The notes: generated by a model from the sequence alone, not told the origin. 64,000 bases of DNA from Solanum dulcamara (GCF_947179165.1 NC_077243.1:54455001-54519000); one strand, 5' to 3'. Counted from the first letter of the stretch, positions 35,194-46,440 are shown. Translations and numbers: made by a program.

Positions 35194-36140
35194 ATGGATT
35201 GGTTTAAAAAACGAAAAATTATTAAAAATATGTTAAAAGAACGGATAGATTTACCTGTTAATTAAGATTTATTAAATACTTGGACTATTCCTAAAGTAGA
35301 TGTGCAAACTATTTATAAGTTAGGCACATTTGAAAGATTTGCTGGTAACACAACTGTTAAAACTACCGAATTAAGTTTTACCATGGCGAAAGAAAGTGAT
35401 ATTTTCCATCTTTTTACTCAAGATAATATTGATTACTATAAACATAAAGATTTTAATTATTTGCATATTGGATTAGTGCAAGTTGCTTTTAAGCCTTTAA
35501 CTTTAAAAGGTTTGCCTGAATCTTTTATTGCTGCCTTAAGAGACGGTAGAAATTTAAATTGGAATAATTCTTTAATTGGTACAATTCAATCTAGTTTGGC
35601 TTATGGTGCTGTTTATTTTAACGTTTATCCAAATTTGAATGTGGCTTTATCCGATGTGAATGTTTTACAGTCTTTGATTTTAAATGTAAAAATTAATGGT
35701 TATAATTATTTACCTGGAACAGAAGTGATTTGTATTTGCACGAGAATTGTTTATCGACCTTTATATACTTTATCACCTAGATGTCGTATTGCTGACCAAA
35801 GTAATGAGACTGTCTTGTTTGAAAATAATTTTTCTAAATCTAAAATTATCACACGTAGATTAATTAAATGGGAAGAAATTAATTTCTCCGAAGAATGGAT
35901 TATTGAGGAGGCAGCTGTCCCTCAGAATATTACTTGTGAAGAGATTTCTGAAATTTCCCAAACTTCGGATGGTACAGTTAGACTTCGTTTTAAAAATCAT
36001 GATATTCCTAGAATTATTAATTCTTCTAGATTAACCAGATCGGTTTCTTCATATATTTCACCTGCTAGTTATCTAGTAGATATACCTTCTAGGGCATCTA
36101 CTTCTCAGATTAGAGAAAATGCACCCCAGACTTTTGATCA
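35194..36140 (+). pseudogene. viral movement protein (30K superfamily), 3' end cut
   Basis: An ATG at 35194 opens MDWFKKRKIIKNMLKERIDL. A TAA at 35263-35265 interrupts, then the same frame is open from 35266 to 36282. The 30K core is plain: HIGLVQVAFKPLTLKGLPE, LRDGRN, NSLIGTIQSSLAYGAVYFN and ALSDVNVLQSLILNVKINGY. The viral match ends at about 36140 (NAPQTFDQ); codons beyond belong to the inverted fragment read backwards. Movement proteins enlarge plasmodesmata for cell-to-cell spread. This copy is stopped early and cut off. Confidence 0.85.
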
Positions 36141-36535
36141 ACCAGTAAAACCAGCAATAATTATATTAGCAATATCTTTATCAGAATTTTTATTAACCTT
36201 GCAAATAGTGCTATACATTAACATTCTATGCACAGTAGTGAAAATCTGTTTATCATTAAAACTGTCAATATTCCATTCATAAATTTCACGACTGTTATAA
36301 CTGTTGTTAAAAACATGTTTCCGTTCTTCATTCAAAACATCAACAGGAGTGGGCCTATTATAGTAATACATACGTTGAATAGGTTTATCAGCCCATTTAG
36401 TATTAATTCTACTAATAGAAAAATCATGCTTTGCTTGTTTGCTAATAAAATCTTCTTCTTTTGCAGATAAAATAGGTTGGGATTGTAAATCCAAATTAGT
36501 AACCCGAGAAGATAAATCAATACTTTTAGTATTAC
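36138..36535 (-). pseudogene. inverted viral fragment: coat-protein N-terminal region
   Basis: Read on the minus strand this gives an open frame from SIDLSSRVTNLDLQ through YNRPTPVDVLNEERKHVFNN and REIYEWNIDSFNDKQI to NIIIAGFTG. The last ten residues match the start of the plus-strand coat-protein piece at 29390 (NMIIVGFTG), so the two pieces overlap by about 30 bp in opposite orientation. In a normal genome this segment lies between movement protein and capsid core. The long Asn/Ser run that extends the frame to 37418 is translated microsatellite. Confidence 0.82.
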
Positions 36536-37159
36536 TATAACTATTATTATTATTACTATTACTATTATTACTATTACTATTATTAGTATTACTATTATAA
36601 TTAGTATTACTGTTATTACTATTACTATTATTACTAGTATTATTATTACTATTATTATTATTACAATTACTATTATTATTATTACTATTACTATTATTAC
36701 TATTACTAGTATTACTATTATTACTATTACGATTATTATTATTACTATTACTATTATTATTATTATTGTTACTATTATTATTATTACTATTACTATTATT
36801 ACTATTACTATTATTACTATTATTATTATTATTACTATTACTATTGCTATTATTATTATTACTATTACTATTATTATTATTACTGTTACTATTACTATTA
36901 CTATTATTACTATTATTACTATTATTACTATTATTATTACTATTACTATTACTATTATTATTTTTACTATTATTATTATTACTACTATTATTACTATTAT
37001 TATTATTATTGTTATTATTATTATTTTTATTATTATTATTACTTTTACTATTATTATTATTACTACTATTAATATTAATATTATTATTATTATTGTTACT
37101 ATTACTATTATTACTATTACTATTATTATTATTACTATTATTATTACTATTACTATTAC

Positions 37160-37207
<48 letters not shown>

Positions 37208-37321
37208 TACTATTACTATTATTATTACTATTACTATTACTATTATTATTATTACTATTATTACTATTATTACTATTACTATTATTACTTTTATTATTAC
37301 TATTATTATTATTACTATTAT
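36536..37321. repeat. microsatellite, segment 4 (ATT/ACT)
   Basis: Nearly 800 bp of ATT with interspersed ACT. The first ~300 bp repeat 29041-29345 in the same orientation, with the same rare variants in the same order (ACTGTT, ACTAGT, ACAATT, ACGATT). The poly-Leu (plus) and poly-Asn/Ser (minus) ORFs are artefacts. Confidence 0.93.
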
Positions 37322-37442
37322 TCGGTTCTTTTCTTTCGCTTGTGATGGTCCGTTGCCTATGGTTTCGGACTGTGGGGCTAGGCTTACCTACTGGTGGGAT
37401 GACAGTAGGTACCATCATGACTTGAGAAATTGGATCGTGATA
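37322..37442 (+). repeat. E1 3' LTR, terminal part
   Basis: Matches 8462-8582 (ggttctttt..., cttgtgatggtcc, ggcttacctactggtggg, accatcatga) and ends TCGTGATA, followed by the target duplication CTATC. It completes the 3' LTR that was left at 15330. Confidence 0.9.
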
Positions 37443-37535
37443 CTATCTATTATAGTGATATTGTTACATTATAGTATATATATATACTTACAATGTATAC
37501 CAAATATCCTTACAATATACTATCTATTATAATTA
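37443..37535. repeat. AT-rich minisatellite, segment 6
   Basis: The array interrupted at 4942 resumes with ctatctattatagtgatatt and runs for about one unit before hAT-derived sequence. Confidence 0.88.
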
Positions 37536-37743
37536 TATTTTTTCAAGTATTGAAATCTTATAGTGACTACTAATTTAATTTTCAATATATAATTATGTAA
37601 AGTAAATAGAATTAATTAAATGAATTATACAAAATTTATGGGAAAAAAATATAAGAAATACAAAGCCTTAATGAGTCTTTGACTTTATTAATATATTGAT
37701 AAAATTTAAAACATACAAAGTTACAAAAAAACAAACTTACAAT

Positions 37744-38313
37744 TAGTTATATATAATAAATTGTAATTTCTACGTATTTCGAATCATTTTCTCCAATTCA
37801 TCTGTAGTAACATTAACAGAAATTGACTCATAATTTTTAAAATCAACTAATCTGTAATTTGGACTAGCTTGTGCCGAAGGATCTCCAATTGACATTATAT
37901 CTTCAAGTTCTTCTTCTTTCGTATCTTGTGGTCTTCCTTTATTTCTTCTCAGTGATCTAATCAATCTCTGAGAAAAACTAAAATATTCATGGCAATGTTC
38001 CCCAATGAGTGTCGATTATCTTCAATCTTCTCCCTTTCTTGACTAAATACGCTCTCCGATGTAATAATTGACATTGAAATATTTAGCACATCCCTAGCCA
38101 TAGTTGATAGTACTGGATATTGTTTTTGATTGTCCTTCCACTATTATGGTGTGCTGACACTATTTTGATCATAGGTCTCTAGGGCATGTCTCAAATAATA
38201 ATTAAATTCGTCTTGATTTACGCTCAATTATGATGTAGGATGTATTCTATTCCAATCAGGTAAATTAGTAACACAATGGGCATGCATAACTTGTGCATAT
38301 CTTTTAGAAGATG
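37744..38313 (-). pseudogene. hAT transposase C-terminal (hATC dimerisation) region
   Basis: Minus-strand reading from 38313 down: a poorly conserved part with NLPDWNRIH, then DEFNYYLRHAL, two adjacent stops, and the hATC signature WKDNQKQYPVLSTMARDVLN and ISMSIITSESVFSQ. Then come EDNRHSLGNIAMNI and a final stop after VFLRD. A second frame continues to about 37770 (NYESISVNVTTDELEKMI). The W..N...YP.LS.MARD pattern and SESVFS are diagnostic of the domain by which hAT transposases dimerise. It carries at least three stops, so it is a relic. Confidence 0.82.
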
Positions 38314-40902
38314 TGTAACACCCCCTAAAAACGATGTATATGATCTTCCAATTTTCGATAAAAATGATACAACTTCTGTATTTTTGACATAATGTTTCAT
38401 AGGATGATCCACATTATGTGATTAAAATTTCTAAATAACCCCAACATCCTTACCTACAAATTTTATGAGACCATATTTTAAGTTTTGGGGGTTAAGTAGG
38501 TCAAATAAATTAATTATTGCAAGACATGGTGCTATGGCGAAATGGAGTATTTATAGAAGAAAAATCATATCTCACTATAGGATGCTCCAAATTGGTTAAT
38601 TCTTGAACGACATGAAGTAGAATTCTAGAGCAACAATTCATATGAAGATACCAAATTTTAATGAGGAATTTATCTTGTTCAAACGTAGCTCCAAACTAGG
38701 GTATTCCATTAAAAGAAGGTTCATCTCACCAACCATGAAAAGATCTAAATTCATTTGACATCACCCATGATATCAATACTCCTCCATTTGATATCACCCA
38801 TGACATCACAATTTTTCATTAAATTTTTAGATTTTTCTTTATAATTATTTTAATTATTGTTAGGTCCCTCCTTCACACCTATAAATACCCACATTATTTC
38901 ACCATTTTGTTCATCATGCTTTCTCAAGCAACTCTCTCTATATACACTTTACTCATTTTCAAAATATATTTTTAGTTCTTAATAGTGTAGAAATACTATT
39001 CCAGTGATTCATATACTCCGGATAGTACACAAAATGCTCTGACAAGAAGAAAATGCTAGGATTCAAGAGTGTTTATTAAGTCCATCGATTTTGAGTAACA
39101 CTTCGAATTCCAGGTATGTATAGTTTCAATGAGAGTATTCCTTCCACTCTCATGCCTAAAGTATTTTGATTATATGATAAATTATGTTTATTTATCCAAT
39201 GTTTTTCAAGCTTTACTCTAAGGTATGTGAGTACTGATTCATGGATCATTTTATCCATCAAGCCCAAATGAATTATCAAAGTCTTCTATTTAATTCAAGT
39301 ATAAAACTTTATGGGTTTTCATACCACGATTCCAAATGCATAGATTCTTAAGTATTTGAAGTTTAATTACCTATCTTATATTAGCGTATGTAAGGCTTCA
39401 ATGAGAGTATTCATTCCACTCTAATGCCTAAAGTATTTTGAGTATATGATAAATTATGTTTATTTTCTTTAAACTTTACTCTAAGTTATGTGGGTGTTTA
39501 TCCATGAGTTCTTCCACCCATGTAGTCCAAAAAACTTTCAACTAAATCTCTTGATTTCAAATAAGATTTTCTTATGGGTAATTCTTATTTACTTAATAAC
39601 ATGAATCATAGTTAAAGTAATGATTATTGGTCTATTTTGATGCAAAATAATTTCATATGTATGAATTGAAGGTTTGCAAGTAATTTTTCTATTTATCTCT
39701 TTAAAGGTTCTTGAAATTCATTGTGGGTTGTTCAAAGCATGATTTTTAATTAATGGATTCCAAAGTATTTATGCATAATTTCAGTTACATACATGTTTGA
39801 AAGTTGAAGTGATTTGAACCCACCTAGTTTTACTATATTTTCAATGAAGTTTGACTTGAAAGCTTTGACTCCAAATAAATATTTATGAAAGTAATGTCTA
39901 TGTATGAAATAAAAGAATAATTAAATGATATGAATGATGGATTCTTTATGCAATAAGGATAATTCTTGCATATTTGAATAACCAAATATTTTAATCAGTT
40001 ATTCCATCGAATATGACATTTTAAATTCTCAAGCTATATGCTATAAATATTTTGAAGTATTAAACTATTTCGTGGGATTGACTTAGCATCGAATGGGGCA
40101 TTGAGGTGGGATTTGGTACGGGAATCCTAGTAGCAATCCCTTGTCTCATTAACTATGTGCCAACATAAGAGCCCTTGTAGGCTTATGCTAATGGATCCAT
40201 GAAATCCCTTAAAGTTAACGTTAAAGAAATGAATGAAGTTGATGGAATTTTACCCGGTAAGTAGTCTCCCCGGCTAACGTAGGGGGTTATGTTGAATTTC
40301 ATGTAACATCTCACATGGTCTTAAATGTCGGTTATAGTCATTTTCAAATAAAATGAATATTTTAAAGGATATCTATATGATTGATTATACATGCATTGCA
40401 TTACGTTTCATATTACATAAATGTTTTAATGTTTCCTCAATGTTCATGCATGCTTACATACTTAGTACATTGAAAGTACTAATGCATACTCTTTTGCCTA
40501 CATGATATCACCATGTAGGGACCAGTGCTCCTCCTCGTTCTCCTCTACGTGGCTAGTTGAGATTTTGTTTGAAGACTACTTTTGGTGAATTCCCCTATTC
40601 CGAGAATAATACTCCTTTATCTTTCTAACTTATGATATATTGAGATCTTTAGACACTTACTATGGCATTTCTTTCTATTATGATTAAGGGTGAGATAGGG
40701 ACTTGTCTTATCCCCGTTAAATCTAAAAGTTAGAGGTATTGTTGGACATATGTAAGTTGAAGATTTACTATTATGATTTCTGCTTGTTTATTTATTGTCA
40801 TTACCTATGAAATACTAAAAAATGCTAAGAGGATTGTTTGAGGTACTTTTGGGTTTTCTCATTCGCAATGTCATGTCTAGGACCTAAGCTTGGGTCATGA
40901 CA
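38314..40902 (+). repeat. E4 5' LTR (2.59 kb)
   Basis: TGTAACACC to GGGTCATGACA, followed by the primer site. The first ~600 bp resemble E5 (42166 onward), sharing gtaggtcaaataaattaat and catatctcactatagg, so E4 and E5 are related families. A doubled stretch, ttcaatgagagtattc(c/a)ttcc, occurs at 39126 and 39398. Small ORFs within have no recognisable domain. Confidence 0.87.
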
Positions 40903-40906
40903 AACT

Positions 40907-40918
40907 TAGTATCAGAGC
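40907..40918 (+). promoter_or_regulatory. E4 primer-binding site
   Basis: TAGTATCAGAGC, one mismatch to the initiator Met-tRNA complement, four bases after the LTR. Confidence 0.82.
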
Positions 40919-41116
40919 CTGAGGTTTTGAATGGTCCTCGAAGTCCAACATACCGCGTCAAATGGGATCTTTTTCATGGTTGTGAAGTGCGCCATAACTA
41001 TGAATAGGAGACAATGATACATTTAGGAATGTTTTCACTTCTTTCAAATTTATGTCGTGCCTTAGAGTGTCCTAAGCTTTCCTTTAACTAACGACCCATT
41101 TCATGTTCTCTAGATA

Positions 41117-42150
41117 ATGACTCATGGAAGAACACCTCCAAAAGCAAGGGTTGACGATGAGTACCAAGCTCCGCCGAGTATTGCAATATCATTATATTGT
41201 TGACTTAAGTCGTAGACAACCAAGGGAATCAAGGTGTTCCTCCTCCCCAAATGCAAAATCTGGCCTCTAGGATTCGGTATTTCCAAAGGATGAATCTGCG
41301 TGAGTTCGATGGGTCTAAACTAGATGAGGACCCTATGGAGTTCATTGATGAGGTGTACCGGATTGTAGCTATCATGGGTGTGCCACCTAATGAGAAGGCC
41401 GAGCTAGTGGCCTATTAACTCAAAGGTATGGCTCGAGTATGGTGCGAACAATGGGTTGTTGAGAGAGATAAAGAAATGGGGCTGATAGGATGGGAAGAGT
41501 TCAAAGGTGCCTTCCTAGACCGCTTCTTCCCATTGGAGCTAAGTGAGGACAAAATCCAAGAGTTCATCAACCTCCTTCAAGGAAGTATGAGCATGAAGGA
41601 GCATGCTCTCAAATTCACTAAGTTATCAAAGTATACACCCTTCATGGTCTCCAACCCAAGATCTAGGATGAGCAAGTTTATTTCTGGTGTCTCAAGTTTG
41701 GTGTCCAAGGAGGGAAAATGACCATGTTGGTCAAGGAGATGGACATCTCTCTGTTAATGACTTACGCAAAACAAATTGAAGAAGAGAAGTTGAGAGAGAG
41801 ATCAAAAGAGGTTCAAAAAGGCTAGAGCGGATGGTGGAGGGTTTAACCCTCAAAGGTCCGGTTATGGTAACAATGGCAAAGGCCAAGGTGGGCAAAGGTT
41901 TGTGGGACAATGTTCCACTAATACTCCTCCTCCAAGGTTCAACAAGGACAAGGGTGCTAAACCAATGGTTCCAAGAGAGAATGTTGTTGCTCAAACTTTC
42001 CCCGTTTACAAGAAGTGTGGAAGGACTCACAAAGGGGAATGCTTAGCCGGCTCCAATGCATGCTTTAAGTATGGCAAGCTAGTCCACCATGCTAAGGATT
42101 GTATAGATGGTGGTGGTAGGACTCAAGGACAAATTGCTCATGGTCTATAA
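41117..42150 (+). pseudogene. E4 gag with two zinc knuckles, broken
   Basis: The ATG at 41117 gives MTHGRTPPKARVDDEY and soon stops. The capsid-like part is open from about 41215: RYFQRMNLREFDGSKLDEDP, then after a TAA near 41417, ARVWCEQWV, WEEFKGAFLDRFFP and LQGSMSMKEHALKF. After another stop and frame change, two knuckles are seen in the 41902 frame: KKCGRTHKGEC (first Cys lost) and CFKYGKLVHHAKDC (second Cys to Tyr). The double-knuckle layout is a known gypsy variant. It cannot give a full product. Confidence 0.82.
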
Positions 42151-42165
42151 GCCTAAGGAGGTGTC

Positions 42166-44316
42166 TGTAACAACCCCTAAAATGTTGTATGTCGGTATTT
42201 TAATTCTCGACGAAAATAATACAGCCTCTGTATTTTGGGCATAACTTTTCATAGGATGGTCCAAATTAGGTGATTCAAATTTCTGGGTAATCACAACATC
42301 CTTACCTACAACTTTCATGAAGAACATAACTTTAAATTCGGAGTATAAGTAGGTCAAATAAATTAATCTTTGCAAGATATAGTGCTGTGACGGAATTGAG
42401 TGTTGATAGAAGAAAATTCATATCTCACTATAGGTTGCTCCAAATTAGTTGATTCTTGAACGATATGAAACTAGACTTCCATATCTACAATTCTTATAAG
42501 ACACCAAATCCTAATAAGGAATTTATCTTATTCAAACGCAGCTTCAAAAACAAGTATTCTGTTAAAAAGAACTCATCTTACCTACCATGGAAACATCTAG
42601 ATGCATTTGACATCATGCATGACATAAATTGTCCTCCATTTAACATCATCCATGACATAAATATATTCCATTAAATTTTCAGATTTTTCTTTATAATTAT
42701 TTTATTTATTGTTAGGTCCCTCTTTCCACCTATAAATACCCACCTTATTTCCTCATTTTATTCATCAAGCTTTCTTAAGCATTTCTTCTCTCTATATACT
42801 TCTTCTCAAATATAGTTTTAGTTTTAGTAGTATAAAAATACTACTCCAGTGATTCTTATACTCTGGGTAGTACACAAAACGCTCCGGCGAGAAGAAAAGG
42901 CTAGGGATCCAAGAGTGTTCCAATTCGGAGTAAAGCTTCGGATTTAAGGTATGTAAGGCTTTCATAGCATTGGATTGAGTTCGTCCATGCGCCCAATATT
43001 TAAATTTATTATAATTGAGTTATAGTTGAGTTTTATCCAAATCTTGAATTCTAAATGAAATAATTCTTCTTCTATTGAGTTTGATATATTTATGCATTAA
43101 TATTATTATTATTGTTATCTCTCATATTATTGGAATTATTGTTCATGGCTACTTTCCCATGAATCCTAATTGATTTGATGTTCATGAATATTTTTACACA
43201 TATTTTGAGTAAAGATGTTGGCTTTTTAATATTTTCATTGATAAAAAGAGTGATATGAATTAATACTATATATGTATTTTATTGAGTTTTGAAAGAGCAA
43301 AAGAATTGAGTTTAAATGATTTTTGAGTAAATGATGTTTTGAGCAAGATGTTTTGATGAGATGTAAATGATGTTTTCGAAGTATAATAATTGATGAAGAG
43401 GTAATGAGATGAGTTTGATGATTTAAATTAAAGTCCAATGAGACTAGATGATGAGTTTAATATGAGCACATATTTTGGGAGTAGTATTGAGCACCGAGTT
43501 GGGTAAGAGTTTAATTGACTCAAACCCCAGAACTACGTAGCCAGCGTAGGATGGAGGCTATGCCTCTTAAGTCCCAAAAAGAGGACTTTGATGAGTGGAT
43601 CCAAGATGGTGATGTCCTTTACCCTGGCAAGGTATTGGATGGATGTGGCAACGACATCGCTTCGTTGTATCATTGCTAGCTCATAAGTGATGGTTGTCGG
43701 TTAGAAAAACTCCCAACTGAGTAAGCATTGCTTATTACTATTATTTTTATTATTATATTTTAAACTTGCATTACATATTCATGTTGAGATGATGTTGAGT
43801 TCTGAGCTGAGTTTTCTTGAGAGGAGCTTCTTGATATCTGTCCTTACCTTCCTGCCATTTTACATACTCGTACATTCCACGTACTGACGTCATTCGACCT
43901 GCATCGTTTTATGATGCAGATACAGGTGTTAGAGATCCTCAACAGGCGCATCGTTGAAGATCATTTCTTTTCAGCTATTTGGTGAGTCCTTCTTGTATTC
44001 GAAGGAACTCCTTATCCTTTTATTATTGTTGAGTGTGATGTTTCTTTTGAGGTAGCCATGGATATGTCATTGGCACCATCTAAGAGTATTAGAGGCTTCA
44101 TAGACAGAGTCTGATGATGTAATCGGAGTAGTTCTCCTTAGAAACTACTTCTTATAAGAATTATCTATTTTTCCTTTGATTATGACAAGCCCACATTAGT
44201 ATTCTTAAGTCTTCCGCTGATGAATAAATAAGAAATGAGACCAAGTGGTTCTCTCGGAAGCCAGAAATGGTTTCTGAGTGCCGGCCACGCCTAGGGTACC
44301 CTCTCGGGGCGTGACA
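42166..44316 (+). mobile_element. E5: 2.15-kb solo LTR inside E4
   Basis: Begins TGTAACAACCCC and ends GGGGCGTGACA, flanked by GTGTC at 42161-42165 and 44317-44321. No primer site or coding domains. It falls between E4 gag and protease, so it arrived after E4. Near its end it has gtgccggccacgcctagg, which is also present in reverse complement near 63900. Confidence 0.92.
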
Positions 44317-44321
44317 GTGTC

Positions 44322-44714
44322 CAACGCACCAAGCTTTTTTACGCCTTGCATGGGAGACGAGAGGTTAAGGACGCACCCAATGTCATTACCGGTATGTTAA
44401 AGGTCTTTGCTTTTGATGTGTATTCACTATTAGATCCGGGTGCAAATTTATCATTTGTTACTCCATTCCTTGCTAATAGGTTTGATGTGTCACTCGAAAT
44501 GTTATTAGAGCCCTATTTGGTGTCTACCCCCGTTAGTGAGTCAGTCATTTCTAAAAAGGTCTATAGGGGTTATCCCGTGTCTATCTTGCATAAAGTTATT
44601 CCTTATGATCTCATTGAGCTTGACATGGTAGATTTTGATGTCATTCTTGGGATGGATTGGTTACATGCATCTTATGCTTCCATAGATTGTAGGACTCATC
44701 GAATCAAGTTCTAA
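44322..44714 (+). pseudogene. E4 aspartic protease region of pol
   Basis: Open frame from 44346 with VYSLLDPGANLSFVTPFLA (active site D-P-G-A, a normal gypsy variant), KKVYRGYPVSI and DFDVILGMDWLHASYASIDC. This is the better kept of the two gypsy proteases in the window. It ends at a stop where the connector to RT begins (IKF*). Confidence 0.88.
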
Positions 44715-45838
44715 TTTCCAAATGAGTCTGTTATTAAATGGAAGGGTCGTGATTCGGTGGTGAAGGATAAATGCATTTCTTATTTTAAGGCCAGAAAAAT
44801 GATTTCTAAGGGTTTTGTTTACCACATTGTGAGGGTTAGTGATGTTGACTCCGAAATTCCTCCTCTTTAGTCGATTCCCATAGTCAATGAGTTCTATGAT
44901 GTCTTTTCTGATGACCTTCCCAGTGTCCTTCCTGAAAAGGAAGTTGATTTTGGTATCAATCTCCTTCCCGATACCCAATCTATCTCTATTCTTCCTTATC
45001 GGATGGCTCCGATAGAATTGAAAGAGTTGAAGAAACAATTAAAAGACTTGTTAGAAAAGGGGTTTATAACACCAAGTATTTTGCCATGGGGTGCTCCCGT
45101 GTTATTTGTGAGAAAGAAGGATGGGTCACTTCGAATGTGCATAGACTACCGATAATTAAATAAGATGACCATTAAGAACAAGTACCTACTCCCTAAAATA
45201 GATGACTTGTTTGATCAATTACAAGGGGAAAGTTACTTCTCCAAGATCGACCTTTGGTTCGACTATTACCAACTACAGGTGAGGGAGTGTGACATTCCCA
45301 AAATGGCTTTCCAAACAAGGTATGGTCACTTCGAGTTTATGGTGATGAGTTTTGGGTTGACAAATGCGCCGGCGGCGTTCATGGACTTGATGAATAGGGT
45401 GTTCAAACCTTAACTTGATACTTTTGTGGTGGTCTTCATTGATGATATTTTTATTTACTCTTAGGGTGAGGAAGAATATAAAAATCACTTGAGAGTTATG
45501 TTGCAAATATTTAGGGATAGATAATTATTTGCAAAATTTAGTAAGTATGAATTTTCATTGAAGGAGGTGGCATATCTTGCTCACGTAGTGTCTAGTGATG
45601 GGATCAAGGTTGATCCTATGAAAATGGAGGCAGTCAAGAATTGGCCTAGACCGTTGTCTCCTTCAGACATTAGGAGTTTCTTGGGTCTAGACGGGTACTA
45701 TAGAAGGTTCATTGAAGGATTTTCTTCCATCTCATCTCCTATGATAAAATTGACCCAAAAAAAGCCAAATTTATATGGGCGGATGAGTGTGAGAAGAGTT
45801 TTTAGACCTTGAAAGATTGACTTACCTCCGCTCCTATT
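44715..45838 (+). pseudogene. E4 reverse transcriptase region of pol, multiple stops
   Basis: Connector and RT in one main frame with stops near 44867 (TAG), 45153 (TAA replacing Gln in DYRQLN-type motif), 45411 (TAA) and 45461 (TAG). Recognisable pieces: [56 protein letters not shown] and the connection FLGLDGYYRRFIEGF. The catalytic FIDD is intact but the frame is not. A frame change at about 45800 leads to RNase H. Confidence 0.9.
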
Positions 45839-46440
45839 TTGACTCTACCAGAAGGATTAGAAGGCTTTGTAATTTATTGTGATGCTTCAAATATTGGTTT
45901 AGGTTGTGTCTTAATGCAAAACGGCAAGGTCATAGCCTATGCTTCTAGACAATTAAAGGTGCATGAGCGTAACTACCCTATCCATGACCTTGAATTGGCG
46001 GCCATTGTTTTTGCTCTGAAGATTTGGAGGCATTACCTCTATGGGGTGCATGTGGATGTGTATACCGATGATAAAAGTTTTCAATATATGTTTACCCAAA
46101 AGGACCTTAATCTAAGACAAAGGAGGTGGCTAGAACTCATTAAGGACTTGACATGAGTGTGCACTATCATCCGAGTAAAGCCAATGTGGTTGTCGATGCA
46201 CTTAGTAGAGTATCTATGAGGAGTATGGCTCATGTGGATGAAGGAAAGAGGGAGTTGGTGAAAGATGTTCACCAGTTTGCTAGATTAGGGGTGAAGTTGT
46301 GTGGTACTGATGATGGTGGTATGGTTGTTCAAAATAGGTCTGAATCCTCTTAGGTGGTGGATGTTAAATCAAAGCAAGATATTGACCAGACGTTTATCGA
46401 GTTAAAGAAGTTGGTGAAGGAAAAGAAAAAAGAGGTATTT
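45839..46440 (+). pseudogene. E4 RNase H region of pol
   Basis: [57 protein letters not shown] and [12 protein letters not shown] frame change at 46150 leads to HPSKANVVVDALSR, the usual end of the domain, and a connector with stops (46351, 46444). First Asp, Glu and second Asp positions are filled; TDHKSL-type His is Asp here. Confidence 0.87.

Larger units (their letters stand above)
29390..36535 (+). mobile_element. endogenous pararetrovirus (Caulimoviridae), circularly permuted and rearranged
   Basis: Plus-strand order: coat protein with CCHC, aspartic protease, RT/RNase H, a downstream ORF, promoter and leader with Met-tRNA site, then movement protein. At the right end, 36138-36535 is a minus-strand piece from between movement and coat protein. 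There are no LTRs, integrase or target duplication; both ends abut microsatellite. The apparent single ORF for MP-CP-PR-RT-RH followed by a second ORF fits the florendovirus layout. A solendovirus/LycEPRV-type relative is also possible. Several stops, a frameshift and an altered protease site make this a relic. Confidence 0.9.
4943..37442 (+). mobile_element. E1: outer Ty3/gypsy-type LTR retrotransposon, nested host of E2, E3 and a viral insert
   Basis: The 5' LTR begins TGTAATGACCC at 4943. The 3' LTR ends TCGTGATA at 37442. The 5-bp target duplication CTATC lies at 4938-4942 and 37443-37447, and a Met-tRNA primer site follows the 5' LTR. With insertions removed, the element is two ~3.6-kb LTRs around a 3.3-kb interior that keeps only decayed gag. 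No pol can be recognised, so it was non-autonomous or heavily degraded. The last 120 bp of the two LTRs differ at roughly one base in eight, which marks it as much older than E2. Confidence 0.88.

Noticed and set aside
29390..36535. Reading the viral insert as another gypsy retrotransposon
   Set aside because: There is no integrase and no LTR, the primer site lies in a leader before a 30K movement protein, and the RT frame ends at RNase H.
36766..37425. 219-aa poly-Leu ORF resembling a membrane protein
   Set aside because: Translated ATT/ACT repeat; the apparent hydrophobicity is a by-product of TTA/CTA codons.
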